Positions 1 through 5,739 of a DNA stretch of 9,781 nucleotides are shown here, piece by piece. Origin of the DNA: Nanobdellota archaeon. Lineage in GTDB: Archaea; Nanobdellota; Nanobdellia; Woesearchaeales; JAHJBD01. The position numbers and the translations under genes are program-made. The stretch is taken from positions 1 to 9,781 of the forward strand of contig JAHJBD010000125.1 of the NCBI GenBank assembly GCA_018813725.1. The letters run 5' to 3'. Below the pieces are notes generated by a model. That model ran no database searches, was not told where the DNA came from, and was given only the letters and a program-made list of their open reading frames with translations. Positions within the stretch are counted from its first letter, which is position 1, and each line of letters starts with the position of its first letter.

Positions 1-2
1 AA

Positions 3-107
3 GCAGTATGCTCAGAATGTGGCCAGGAATGCGAAGTACCATTTAAGCCTACAGAAGGTAAACCTGTATATTGCAGAGAATGTTATAGAAATAAGAAAAA
101 ATTCTGA
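3..107 (+). CDS. CxxC-x17-CxxC zinc-binding domain protein (3' end only)
   Basis: This is the last 34 codons of a gene that begins before the window, read in frame 3 and ending in TGA at 105-107. The visible peptide contains CSEC, then 17 residues including a third CxxC-like cysteine (GQEC), then CREC, with the PVYC signature before the last pair. This matches the CxxC-x17-CxxC zinc-ribbon-like module often found at the ends of small proteins in archaea and candidate bacterial phyla. The module presumably binds one zinc ion and may bind nucleic acid or stabilise the fold; its function is not established. The tail after it is basic (RNKKKF). Nothing can be said about the rest of the protein. 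The gene converges on apt, with a T-rich terminator between them. Confidence 0.8.
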   Translation, partial: AVCSECGQECEVPFKPTEGKPVYCRECYRNKKKF

Positions 108-130
108 TTCTGAACAATTCTTTTATCTTA

Positions 131-146
131 TTTTTTTTATTTTTTT
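131..146 (+). terminator. U-tract terminator of the zinc-module gene
   Basis: Eight T, one A and seven T lie 24 nt after the TGA of the zinc-module gene. Archaeal RNA polymerase terminates at such U-rich tracts without needing a hairpin. The tract reaches into the stop codon of the convergent apt gene. Confidence 0.55.
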
Positions 147-675
147 ATTCGCCTTCAAATTCTACCAAGCAGAACGCTTTGTAACCAGCATCAATAAGCT
201 TCTTTTTACCGCCTACTTCAGGCAGATCTACTATAAAAGCGCACTCAACGACCTTGCCGCCAAGCTTTTCAATAAGCTTTGCAGCAGCAAGACTGGTCCC
301 ACCAGTCGCTAACAGATCATCAACCAGCAATACATTCTCTCCTTGTTTGATAGCATCGCAATGTATCTCGATAGTGTCAGTGCCGTATTCAAGGTCATAA
401 GTTATTGATTCGCACTTGAATGGCAGTTTCCCTTTCTTCCTCAAAGGAACAAACCCAACACCTAATTCATGCGCAAGAACTCCACCCAGGATAAATCCTC
501 TAGCTTCAATCCCTGCCACAACATCAACTTTTACATCCTTATACCTTTTGACAAATTCTGTAACAACATCTTTTAGCCCTTGTGAATCCTGAAGCAGTGT
601 AGTTATATCTCTGAACATTATACCTTGCTTTGGAAAATGAGGAACTGTCCTTATCTTATTCTTTATATGGTCCAT
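145..675 (-). CDS. apt: Adenine phosphoribosyltransferase
   Basis: This 176-aa cytoplasmic enzyme makes AMP and pyrophosphate from adenine and PRPP. The type I phosphoribosyltransferase PRPP loop is at residues 115-127 (VLLVDDLLATGGT) with the two acidic residues D119-D120. Other APT hallmarks are FRDITTLL (21-28), AGIEARGFILG (54-64), the flexible-loop RKKGKLP (79-85) and YGTDTIEIH (97-105). The length is normal for APT. The ATG at 673-675 directly abuts the TAA of mtnP (676-678), and GAGGT at 683-687 in the end of mtnP serves as a Shine-Dalgarno site 7 nt upstream. It is therefore the second gene of an operon with mtnP. The pairing makes biochemical sense because the phosphorylase releases the adenine that APT consumes. 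The stop is TAA at 145-147. Confidence 0.96.
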   Translation of the reverse strand: MDHIKNKIRTVPHFPKQGIMFRDITTLLQDSQGLKDVVTEFVKRYKDVKVDVVAGIEARGFILGGVLAHELGVGFVPLRKKGKLPFKCESITYDLEYGTDTIEIHCDAIKQGENVLLVDDLLATGGTSLAAAKLIEKLGGKVVECAFIVDLPEVGGKKKLIDAGYKAFCLVEFEGE

Positions 676-1425
676 TTAGTCAACCTCTGGGATAGTATTT
701 AATAGTAGGTCAGTCACCTTATTGACATTCTGTTTAAAGATTTTAATCACCTCATCCCAAGTCACAGGCTTACCTTCCTCTTTCCAACAGTCATAATCAG
801 TCGACATGGCAACTGCAGCATAAGGTATCCCTGCTTCGTTTGCAAGAGCACACTCAGGCGCAACAGACATGTTTATCACATCAGCGCCCCATAACCTAAA
901 CATCTTGCTCTCAGCCTTGGTAGAAAACCTTGGCCCTTCGATGGTTATCACAGTACCTTTATCATGATGCCTGAGCTTAAGTTTTTTTCATTTTTTTATC
1001 AGGATTTGCCTTAATTTGTCATCAAATGGCTCTGCCATCGGCGTATGTATTGGCTTATTTGGTTCAAAATGCTCATGGAATGTGAGGTTCCTGAGCCTGG
1101 TAAAATCAATAAACTGGTCAACTATAACAAGATCACCACGATCGATCTCTTCCCTTAATGAACCAACAGCAGTTGTAGCAAGGATATGTGTGCATCCTTG
1201 GTCTTTCAACGCTTGGATATTTGCCCTAAGATTAACCTGAGTTGTAGGGATAGTATGCTCTCTTCCGTGCCTTGCAAGGAGCACAACATCAACACCATTG
1301 ATCTTACCGACCTTAAGTGATGAGCTGGGTTTGCCCCAAGAAGTGTCAACATCAATATCCTTAGCATCCTCTAAAATATCAGGATTATCCAATCCAGATC
1401 CACCTATAATGCCTATCTTCACCAT
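676..1425 (-). pseudogene. mtnP: S-methyl-5'-thioadenosine phosphorylase, interrupted by an in-frame TGA
   Basis: The product would cleave methylthioadenosine with phosphate to adenine and methylthioribose-1-phosphate. Read in one frame, the gene encodes about 249 residues, close to archaeal MTAPs. The N-terminal half has IGIIGGSGL (4-12), GKPSS, the phosphate-site LARHGREHTIP, TTAVGSL and DQFIDFTR. The C-terminal half has EGPRFSTKAES, VINMSVAPE and STDYDCWKE. The two aspartates of DYD (about 210 and 212) match the residues that recognise the 6-amino group, so adenosine rather than inosine substrates are expected. Codon 146 (988-990) is TGA, but homology continues in the same frame (KKLKLRHHDKGTV) without residues missing, so this is a nonsense codon rather than a simple frameshift. 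I chose ATG at 1423-1425 over the TTG at 1432-1434 because a TATA box sits 28 nt upstream of the ATG. The gene may be a true pseudogene, an assembly error, or a functional split gene restarting at GTG 949-951. Confidence 0.85.
683..687 (-). promoter_or_regulatory. Shine-Dalgarno site of apt
   Basis: GAGGT on the minus strand, inside the last codons of mtnP, lies 7 nt before the apt ATG and fits the archaeal 16S anti-SD sequence. It supports the start at 675 and re-initiation within a shared transcript. Confidence 0.6.
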
Positions 1426-1448
1426 AAAGCACAAAGAAGAGATAATTG

Positions 1449-1457
1449 TATTTAAAG
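1449..1457 (-). promoter_or_regulatory. TATA box of the mtnP-apt operon
   Basis: CTTTAAATA on the minus strand is centred 28 nt before the ATG at 1425. Transcription would begin at or next to the A of the ATG, giving a leaderless message, and the TTG at 1434 would lie upstream of the RNA start. Confidence 0.6.
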
Positions 1458-1503
1458 ATTATGCTGTTAAAATTACCTAAAAAAAGAAGTTACCACCAAA
1501 AAC

Positions 1504-1511
1504 CTTATTAA
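1504..1511 (+). promoter_or_regulatory. TATA-like box of polX
   Basis: CTTATTAA is centred 27 nt before the polX ATG, with an A-rich CCAAAAAC just upstream where a BRE is expected. It is a weaker match than the others but has the same spacing. It forms a divergent promoter region with the mtnP box. Confidence 0.45.
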
Positions 1512-1533
1512 CTTATTATTCTAAGACAAGATT

Positions 1534-3237
1534 ATGAAAAACTTTGATATTGCAAAGATATTCTATGAGATTGCAGACCTCTTGGATATCAAAGGAGTAC
1601 AGTGGGAGCCAAGAGCTTACAGGAAAGGCGCCCAATCATTAGAAAATCTGAGTGAAGATGTTTCAGATATCTACGAAAAAGGCAGCATAAAAGCACTGAT
1701 GGAAATCCCAGGTATAGGAAAAGCCTTAGCTGAGAAGATTGAATCATATATCAAGACAGGCAAGATAAAAAAGCTTGAAGAGTTAAAAGCATCATTCCCA
1801 AAACATTTTGATGAACTTTTAGAGATTCCTGGCATGGGACCGAAAAAAGCTTTGCTTCTGAACAAAGAGCTAAATATCAAATCAGTAAAAGATCTAGAGA
1901 AAGCCATAGCACAGCATAAGATCGCAAAGATAAAGACACTAGGAGAAAAGACAGAGCAGAACATACTCCAAGGTATTGAGTTATTAAAAAAAGGCCAGGA
2001 AAGGCGATTGATAGGTTTTGCACTGCCTATTGCAGAACAGATAAGAGATGCTCTTCTAGATAAACCATTTGTCGAAAAGGCAGTGATTGCAGGTTCATTA
2101 AGACGCAGAAAAGAGACAATCAAAGATATTGATATTCTTGTAGCATCGTCTGAGCCAAAGAAAGTCATGGATTTCTTTTCATCGATGAAGATCATAAAGA
2201 GGATCATTGCAAAAGGGGACACAAAAACATCAGTGATACTCGACAACAATATGCAGTCAGACCTTAGGGTTATTCCAGAATCCCAATTAGGCTCTGCGCT
2301 CCAATATTTTACAGGCTCAAAAGAACATGGAGTAAAACTAAGAAAGATTGTTGTGCAAAAAGGCATGAAATTATCTGAGTACGGACTGTTTGACAGAAAA
2401 ACTAACACACTGCTAGCATCCAAGACAGAAGAAGAGATATACAAGAAGATAGGATTACAATATCCAGAGCCAGAATTAAGAGAAGATAATGGCGAGATTG
2501 AAGCTGCGCTAAAAAACAAGCTCCCTAGATTAGTTGAACTATCAGATATAAAAGGAGATATGCACGTTCACTCAGATTACTCAGACGGTGGCAACACTAT
2601 CAAAGAGATGGCAGAAGCTGCGATAAAAAAAGGCTATGAATATATCGTACTCTCAGACCATTCGCAAAGCCTAAAAATAGCGCATGGATTGACTGCGCAA
2701 GACCTGAAAAGACAGTGGAAAGATATTGATAAGTTAAATTACAAAAACTTCAAGATTCTAAAAGGAACAGAGGTTGACATACTTTCTGATGGCGACCTTG
2801 ACTATGAAGATTCCCTATTAAAACAGTTTGACTTTGTAACTGCATCTATACACAGCGGATTTAAACAGACAAAAGAAAAGATCACTTCAAGGATACTAAG
2901 TGCCATAGAAAACGAGCATGTTGACTGCATCGGACACTTAACTGGAAGATTGATAAATAAAAGACCGCCATATGACCTGGATACAAGCAAGATATTCAAA
3001 GCAGCAGCTGACACAAACACATTTCTAGAGATAAATTCACACCCAGTAAGACTAGACCTAAAAGATACTCATGTAAGAGAAGCTATATCAAAAGGTGTAA
3101 AGATTGTCATAAACACAGATGCACATATTATCGATGAATTAGATTACATGAGATATGGTGTCTTTACAGCAAGACGTGGCTGGGCAGAGAAGAAAGATAT
3201 TGTGAATACTATGAGTTGGAAAGAATTAAGATTATAA
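1534..3237 (+). CDS. polX: Family X DNA polymerase with C-terminal PHP domain
   Basis: This 567-aa protein matches bacterial/archaeal PolX in length and domain order, and acts in base-excision and gap repair. Residues 1-150 form the N-terminal 8-kDa-like region with two helix-hairpin-helix motifs, IPGIGKALAEKI (58-69) and IPGMGPKKALLL (98-109). The nucleotidyltransferase core has the GS motif (187-188), metal-binding D198 and D200 (KDIDIL), D243 (SDLRVI) and YFTGSKEH (258-265). The PHP domain from about 338 keeps the full metal-ligand series: H344 and H346, D351, H376 (SDH), E413 (GTE), H440 (ASIH), H468 (GH), D529 and H531 (TDAH). Family knowledge predicts 3'-5' exonuclease and AP-endonuclease activity for an intact PHP domain. 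The ATG at 1534 fits a leaderless promoter. The gene ends in TAA at 3235-3237, overlapping the stop of the convergent methyltransferase. Confidence 0.95.
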   Translation: MKNFDIAKIFYEIADLLDIKGVQWEPRAYRKGAQSLENLSEDVSDIYEKGSIKALMEIPGIGKALAEKIESYIKTGKIKKLEELKASFPKHFDELLEIPGMGPKKALLLNKELNIKSVKDLEKAIAQHKIAKIKTLGEKTEQNILQGIELLKKGQERRLIGFALPIAEQIRDALLDKPFVEKAVIAGSLRRRKETIKDIDILVASSEPKKVMDFFSSMKIIKRIIAKGDTKTSVILDNNMQSDLRVIPESQLGSALQYFTGSKEHGVKLRKIVVQKGMKLSEYGLFDRKTNTLLASKTEEEIYKKIGLQYPEPELREDNGEIEAALKNKLPRLVELSDIKGDMHVHSDYSDGGNTIKEMAEAAIKKGYEYIVLSDHSQSLKIAHGLTAQDLKRQWKDIDKLNYKNFKILKGTEVDILSDGDLDYEDSLLKQFDFVTASIHSGFKQTKEKITSRILSAIENEHVDCIGHLTGRLINKRPPYDLDTSKIFKAAADTNTFLEINSHPVRLDLKDTHVREAISKGVKIVINTDAHIIDELDYMRYGVFTARRGWAEKKDIVNTMSWKELRL

Positions 3238-4173
3238 TTTTCTGATCTTACACACAAAAAACCCTTCAGTATCATTATCCTGCGGCCATATCCTTAAGCA
3301 TTTCTTAACTTCAGGAGAATACTCCTTACCGTCAAATGAAGTGACAGCAGGTGAGCGCTTGATATCAAGATCGATCTCCTCAATCTTTGCATTATCATAT
3401 TTTGTGATCAGGAAATCAACAACACCTTCATCTTCTTCAGGCTCTAAAGAGCATGTTGAATAGACTATAGTGCCGCCTTTCTTCAAATTGTTAAAAGCAG
3501 TATCTAAAAGATGCTTCTGCGTCCCGCTAAGCCGCTTTACCATTGTCTCGTTCCATATCCTTAATGTCTTAAGTGACTTTCTGATTGTGCCGGTTCCAGA
3601 ACAAGGCGCATCAACAAGTACCCTGTCAAATTCAAGATCTTTAAACCACTGCCCCTGCATCAATGTTACCACAACATTCCTAACACCGCTCCTCTGCATG
3701 TTTATGCCTAAAGGTGCAAGCCGAATTCCTTGAAAATCATTTGAGACTAAAACACCCTCATTGTTCATGTTCTGGGCTATCTGAGAACTCTTAGAGCCAG
3801 GAGCAGCACACATATCCAGCACCATCTCCCCGGGTTTTGCTCCGAGAACCACAGGAGGTATCATCGAAGCTGCTTCCTGTACATAGATGTATCCTAAACA
3901 ATGCTCATCAGTATTACCTATATCCCTTCTGCCTTCAACATGTTCAACCCAAAATCCCTCTTTGCACCAAGGTATCGGAGTTAAGATCCAACCTTTTTTT
4001 GCCAGGCTTTCCTTAACTTCTTCTACGCTTTTCTTTAAGGTATTGATCCTGACAGAGCGCCTCAGATATGTCAAAGACACCTTTCTAAAAGTATCCCAGT
4101 CTGTAAGCTTGGAATATCTGTTGACAAACCTATCCTTAAACTTGATCTCCTGCGCATCCTTCATCTCTTCCAT
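3232..4173 (-). CDS. NOL1/NOP2/Sun-family RNA cytosine-C5 methyltransferase (archaeal Trm4-like)
   Basis: This 313-aa enzyme is predicted to methylate C5 of cytosine in RNA using SAM. The Rossmann SAM site has DMCAAPGSKSSQ (120-131), an acidic residue D146 in the SNDFQGIR motif, and DAPCSGTG (188-195). The two family cysteines are present: C191 in motif IV, which releases the product, and C241 in motif VI (STCSLEPEEDE), which attacks the cytosine. The N-terminal part carries the RRSVRINTLK and LGYIYVQEAASM segments typical of the family. Compact archaeal members without a PUA domain are usually Trm4-like and modify tRNA positions around 48-49; an rRNA or NSUN6-like target cannot be excluded. 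The ATG at 4171-4173 is supported by a TATA box 27 nt upstream; the next ATG at 4162-4164 is not. Its TAA (3232-3234) lies inside the last codons of polX. Confidence 0.93.
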   Translation of the reverse strand: MEEMKDAQEIKFKDRFVNRYSKLTDWDTFRKVSLTYLRRSVRINTLKKSVEEVKESLAKKGWILTPIPWCKEGFWVEHVEGRRDIGNTDEHCLGYIYVQEAASMIPPVVLGAKPGEMVLDMCAAPGSKSSQIAQNMNNEGVLVSNDFQGIRLAPLGINMQRSGVRNVVVTLMQGQWFKDLEFDRVLVDAPCSGTGTIRKSLKTLRIWNETMVKRLSGTQKHLLDTAFNNLKKGGTIVYSTCSLEPEEDEGVVDFLITKYDNAKIEEIDLDIKRSPAVTSFDGKEYSPEVKKCLRIWPQDNDTEGFFVCKIRKL

Positions 4174-4196
4174 ACTGGATATAGTTTAAGGATTGT

Positions 4197-4204
4197 TATA
4201 AAAA
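4197..4204 (-). promoter_or_regulatory. TATA box of the RNA methyltransferase gene
   Basis: TTTTTATA on the minus strand is centred 27.5 nt before the ATG at 4173, predicting a leaderless transcript. It is back to back with the box of the + strand gene, in a 68-bp bidirectional promoter region. Confidence 0.6.
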
Positions 4205-4210
4205 GCTTAC

Positions 4211-4218
4211 CTTTAAAA
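4211..4218 (+). promoter_or_regulatory. TATA box of the triple winged-helix gene
   Basis: CTTTAAAA is centred 27.5 nt before the ATG at 4242 and only 6 bp from the divergent TATA box. Two polymerases could hardly assemble here at the same time, so the two genes may compete. Confidence 0.6.
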
Positions 4219-4241
4219 GAGCATCATATTTTTCATAGAAC

Positions 4242-5309
4242 ATGACACTTGACCAGGATATAGATAGGACCTTAAGCTGCATAAATACAGAGGTACGGGT
4301 TATACTATTGAATGTATTAGATGGACAGCCTTTGATCGCAAGAGAAGTTAGAGATCAGATAACAGATCTTGCGGCTGTTACAGGGAATGTGTTTGCAAGC
4401 GGTGATGACCCCAGAGATGATTACAAGATAATAAGAGAAGAGCTGAACTTTCTTACAAGACAAGGTGTTATAGCAAAACAGGTTGATGATAAACACAGGT
4501 TCCATATTGCAGAAAGGGGAGTGACTTACGATCTTGCTATGCTGGCGTTAAGGTCAATGGCATTTACAGACCAAAGCATAAGCAACATCCTAGGATATAG
4601 GGCAAGGGGGCTGAAAAGACAGAGCATGAGCACAAGGTTTAGGGTGTTGATGGCTTTTGGAGGTGCTTATAATCCTGCAACTGACAGGTTTGAATTAAGC
4701 GAACCTGAGAAAAGGAGTTACAAGCAGCTCTTAGATAATTCAGGTGTAAACCCTCACGAGTTCTTCAAGACAGTGCAAGTAATGCTTGAGAATGGACTTA
4801 TCGAGAAAAAAGAAAAAGAACATAGAGGCTGCTATAGGATAGCTCCAGGATTATTAGAATATCTTAGAGCAAAAACGACTGGCCTTCCTGCTAGAAAGAA
4901 TGTTTTCCGAGCATTAATGGATGATGCGACCAGACGACCAGACCTTTACACAACCGGAACAGTGGTCAATCCTTACACAGGACAGATTGCAGAAGCAATG
5001 AAAGATTATTCAAGATTTAGCGTAACAAGACCATTTAGACAGATGCAGCAAGATGGTGCCTTGATAGACCAAGACCATTCATTAGTAAGCTACAAGCTAA
5101 CACCACAAACCGAACTACTATACAATCAGTTTCTTCGCCTGGCATACAATGCATTAACATGCCAGCAGAGGATATTCCAAGGCGCAGATTATGTATTCCA
5201 TGATCTTGCCTCAGATATTGCGATCACCCTTGACGTTTACCGAAGAAAACTTGACAAAAGATACTCAAGATCATCTCCACCATGTACTGCCTGTAACAGC
5301 CAAGCCTGA
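4242..5309 (+). CDS. Putative DNA-binding protein with three tandem winged-helix units
   Basis: I do not recognise this 355-aa soluble protein by name. Three segments share a pattern of helices, then a helix ending in Leu-x3-Gly-x-Ile-like spacing, a polar wing and a YxL/YxI/FxI strand. Unit 1 covers about 16-100 (LNFLTRQGVIAKQ, wing, RFHIAERG). Unit 2 covers about 131-208 (VMLENGLIEKK, wing, CYRIAPGLLEYL). Unit 3 covers about 219-300 (RQMQQDGALIDQ, wing, YKLTPQTELLY). This is the look of winged helix-turn-helix domains, so a transcription or DNA/RNA-binding role is inferred. A helical tail ends in a PCTAC motif (347-351), too short for a zinc site of its own. The ATG at 4242 has a TATA box at the leaderless distance, and the stop is TGA. 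There is no partner gene on the same strand close enough for an operon, since the next gene has its own promoter. Confidence 0.7.
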   Translation: MTLDQDIDRTLSCINTEVRVILLNVLDGQPLIAREVRDQITDLAAVTGNVFASGDDPRDDYKIIREELNFLTRQGVIAKQVDDKHRFHIAERGVTYDLAMLALRSMAFTDQSISNILGYRARGLKRQSMSTRFRVLMAFGGAYNPATDRFELSEPEKRSYKQLLDNSGVNPHEFFKTVQVMLENGLIEKKEKEHRGCYRIAPGLLEYLRAKTTGLPARKNVFRALMDDATRRPDLYTTGTVVNPYTGQIAEAMKDYSRFSVTRPFRQMQQDGALIDQDHSLVSYKLTPQTELLYNQFLRLAYNALTCQQRIFQGADYVFHDLASDIAITLDVYRRKLDKRYSRSSPPCTACNSQA

Positions 5310-5322
5310 TTTCTCAATAAGT

Positions 5323-5330
5323 TTTAAATA
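5323..5330 (+). promoter_or_regulatory. TATA box of the 128-aa protein gene
   Basis: TTTAAATA within a longer A/T run (5322-5333) is centred 26.5 nt before the ATG at 5353. It sits in the 43-bp gap after the TGA of the winged-helix gene, so the small gene has its own leaderless promoter. Confidence 0.6.
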
Positions 5331-5352
5331 TAAGCAAGATAAATAATAGTAT

Positions 5353-5739
5353 ATGGCAAAACTAAATGATGTATTAAAGTTCCCTGACAAGAATATCCCT
5401 CCTGTAGACCAGTGGAGAAAGGCATATGTTGAGATTACAGCTAAAAGGATAGCAAATTTTGACAGTATCGATCAAGTCACCAGGATCAAGAACGAACATA
5501 GCGATGTTCGCGGAGTAGTATCCCAAGGAACAATAGAAGCTGCAGACTTGCCAAAGTTGCCAGCAGAGAAAGTTCCAGCAAAAGTATTACACGGAGATAT
5601 CCACCATTCACACTACAAGACATTATTTCGCAGGCGGCCAGGAATCGAGATAGATTTCTATACAGAAGCTAACCAAAAAAGGATTATTGATGTGTACGAA
5701 TCTGACCATTATTCTTTGGTTATCGAGAAAGCTGCTTGA
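5353..5739 (+). CDS. Small protein of unknown function (128 aa)
   Basis: I cannot assign a family. The product is soluble with no signal peptide or membrane segment. The N-terminal half is mixed polar with an amphipathic stretch around 22-45. The C-terminal third looks like alternating strands and helices, and contains a histidine cluster, HGDIHHSHY (80-88, with H80, H84, H85, H87), followed by a basic RRR (93-95) and acidic/aromatic strands up to YESDHYSLVIEK. The His cluster could bind metal, but no known catalytic signature is evident. The gene is likely real because it has a well-placed TATA box, an ATG start and a full-length open frame. It ends in TGA at 5737-5739, overlapping the 3' end of elp3 by 20 bp on the opposite strand. 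Confidence 0.65.
   Translation: MAKLNDVLKFPDKNIPPVDQWRKAYVEITAKRIANFDSIDQVTRIKNEHSDVRGVVSQGTIEAADLPKLPAEKVPAKVLHGDIHHSHYKTLFRRRPGIEIDFYTEANQKRIIDVYESDHYSLVIEKAA

Noticed and set aside
19..312. 97-aa + strand open frame across the zinc-module gene end and apt
   Set aside because: It is out of frame with the zinc module and runs through the T-rich terminator and antisense to apt; it has no support of its own.
676..951. Separate complete gene starting at GTG 949-951
   Set aside because: It is the C-terminal half of MTAP in the same frame as the N-terminal half, lacking the phosphate-binding part; it is reported as one interrupted gene.
985..990. TGA reassigned to an amino acid in this genome
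   Set aside because: TGA ends at least five other genes here (105-107, 5307-5309, 5737-5739, 8477-8479, 9573-9575), and the one at 8477 is followed at once by TAA.
1671..2519. 282-aa open frame on the minus strand inside polX
   Set aside because: It is antisense to a clearly conserved polymerase, with Ser/Phe-rich composition typical of a reverse-strand shadow, and shows no motif or promoter.
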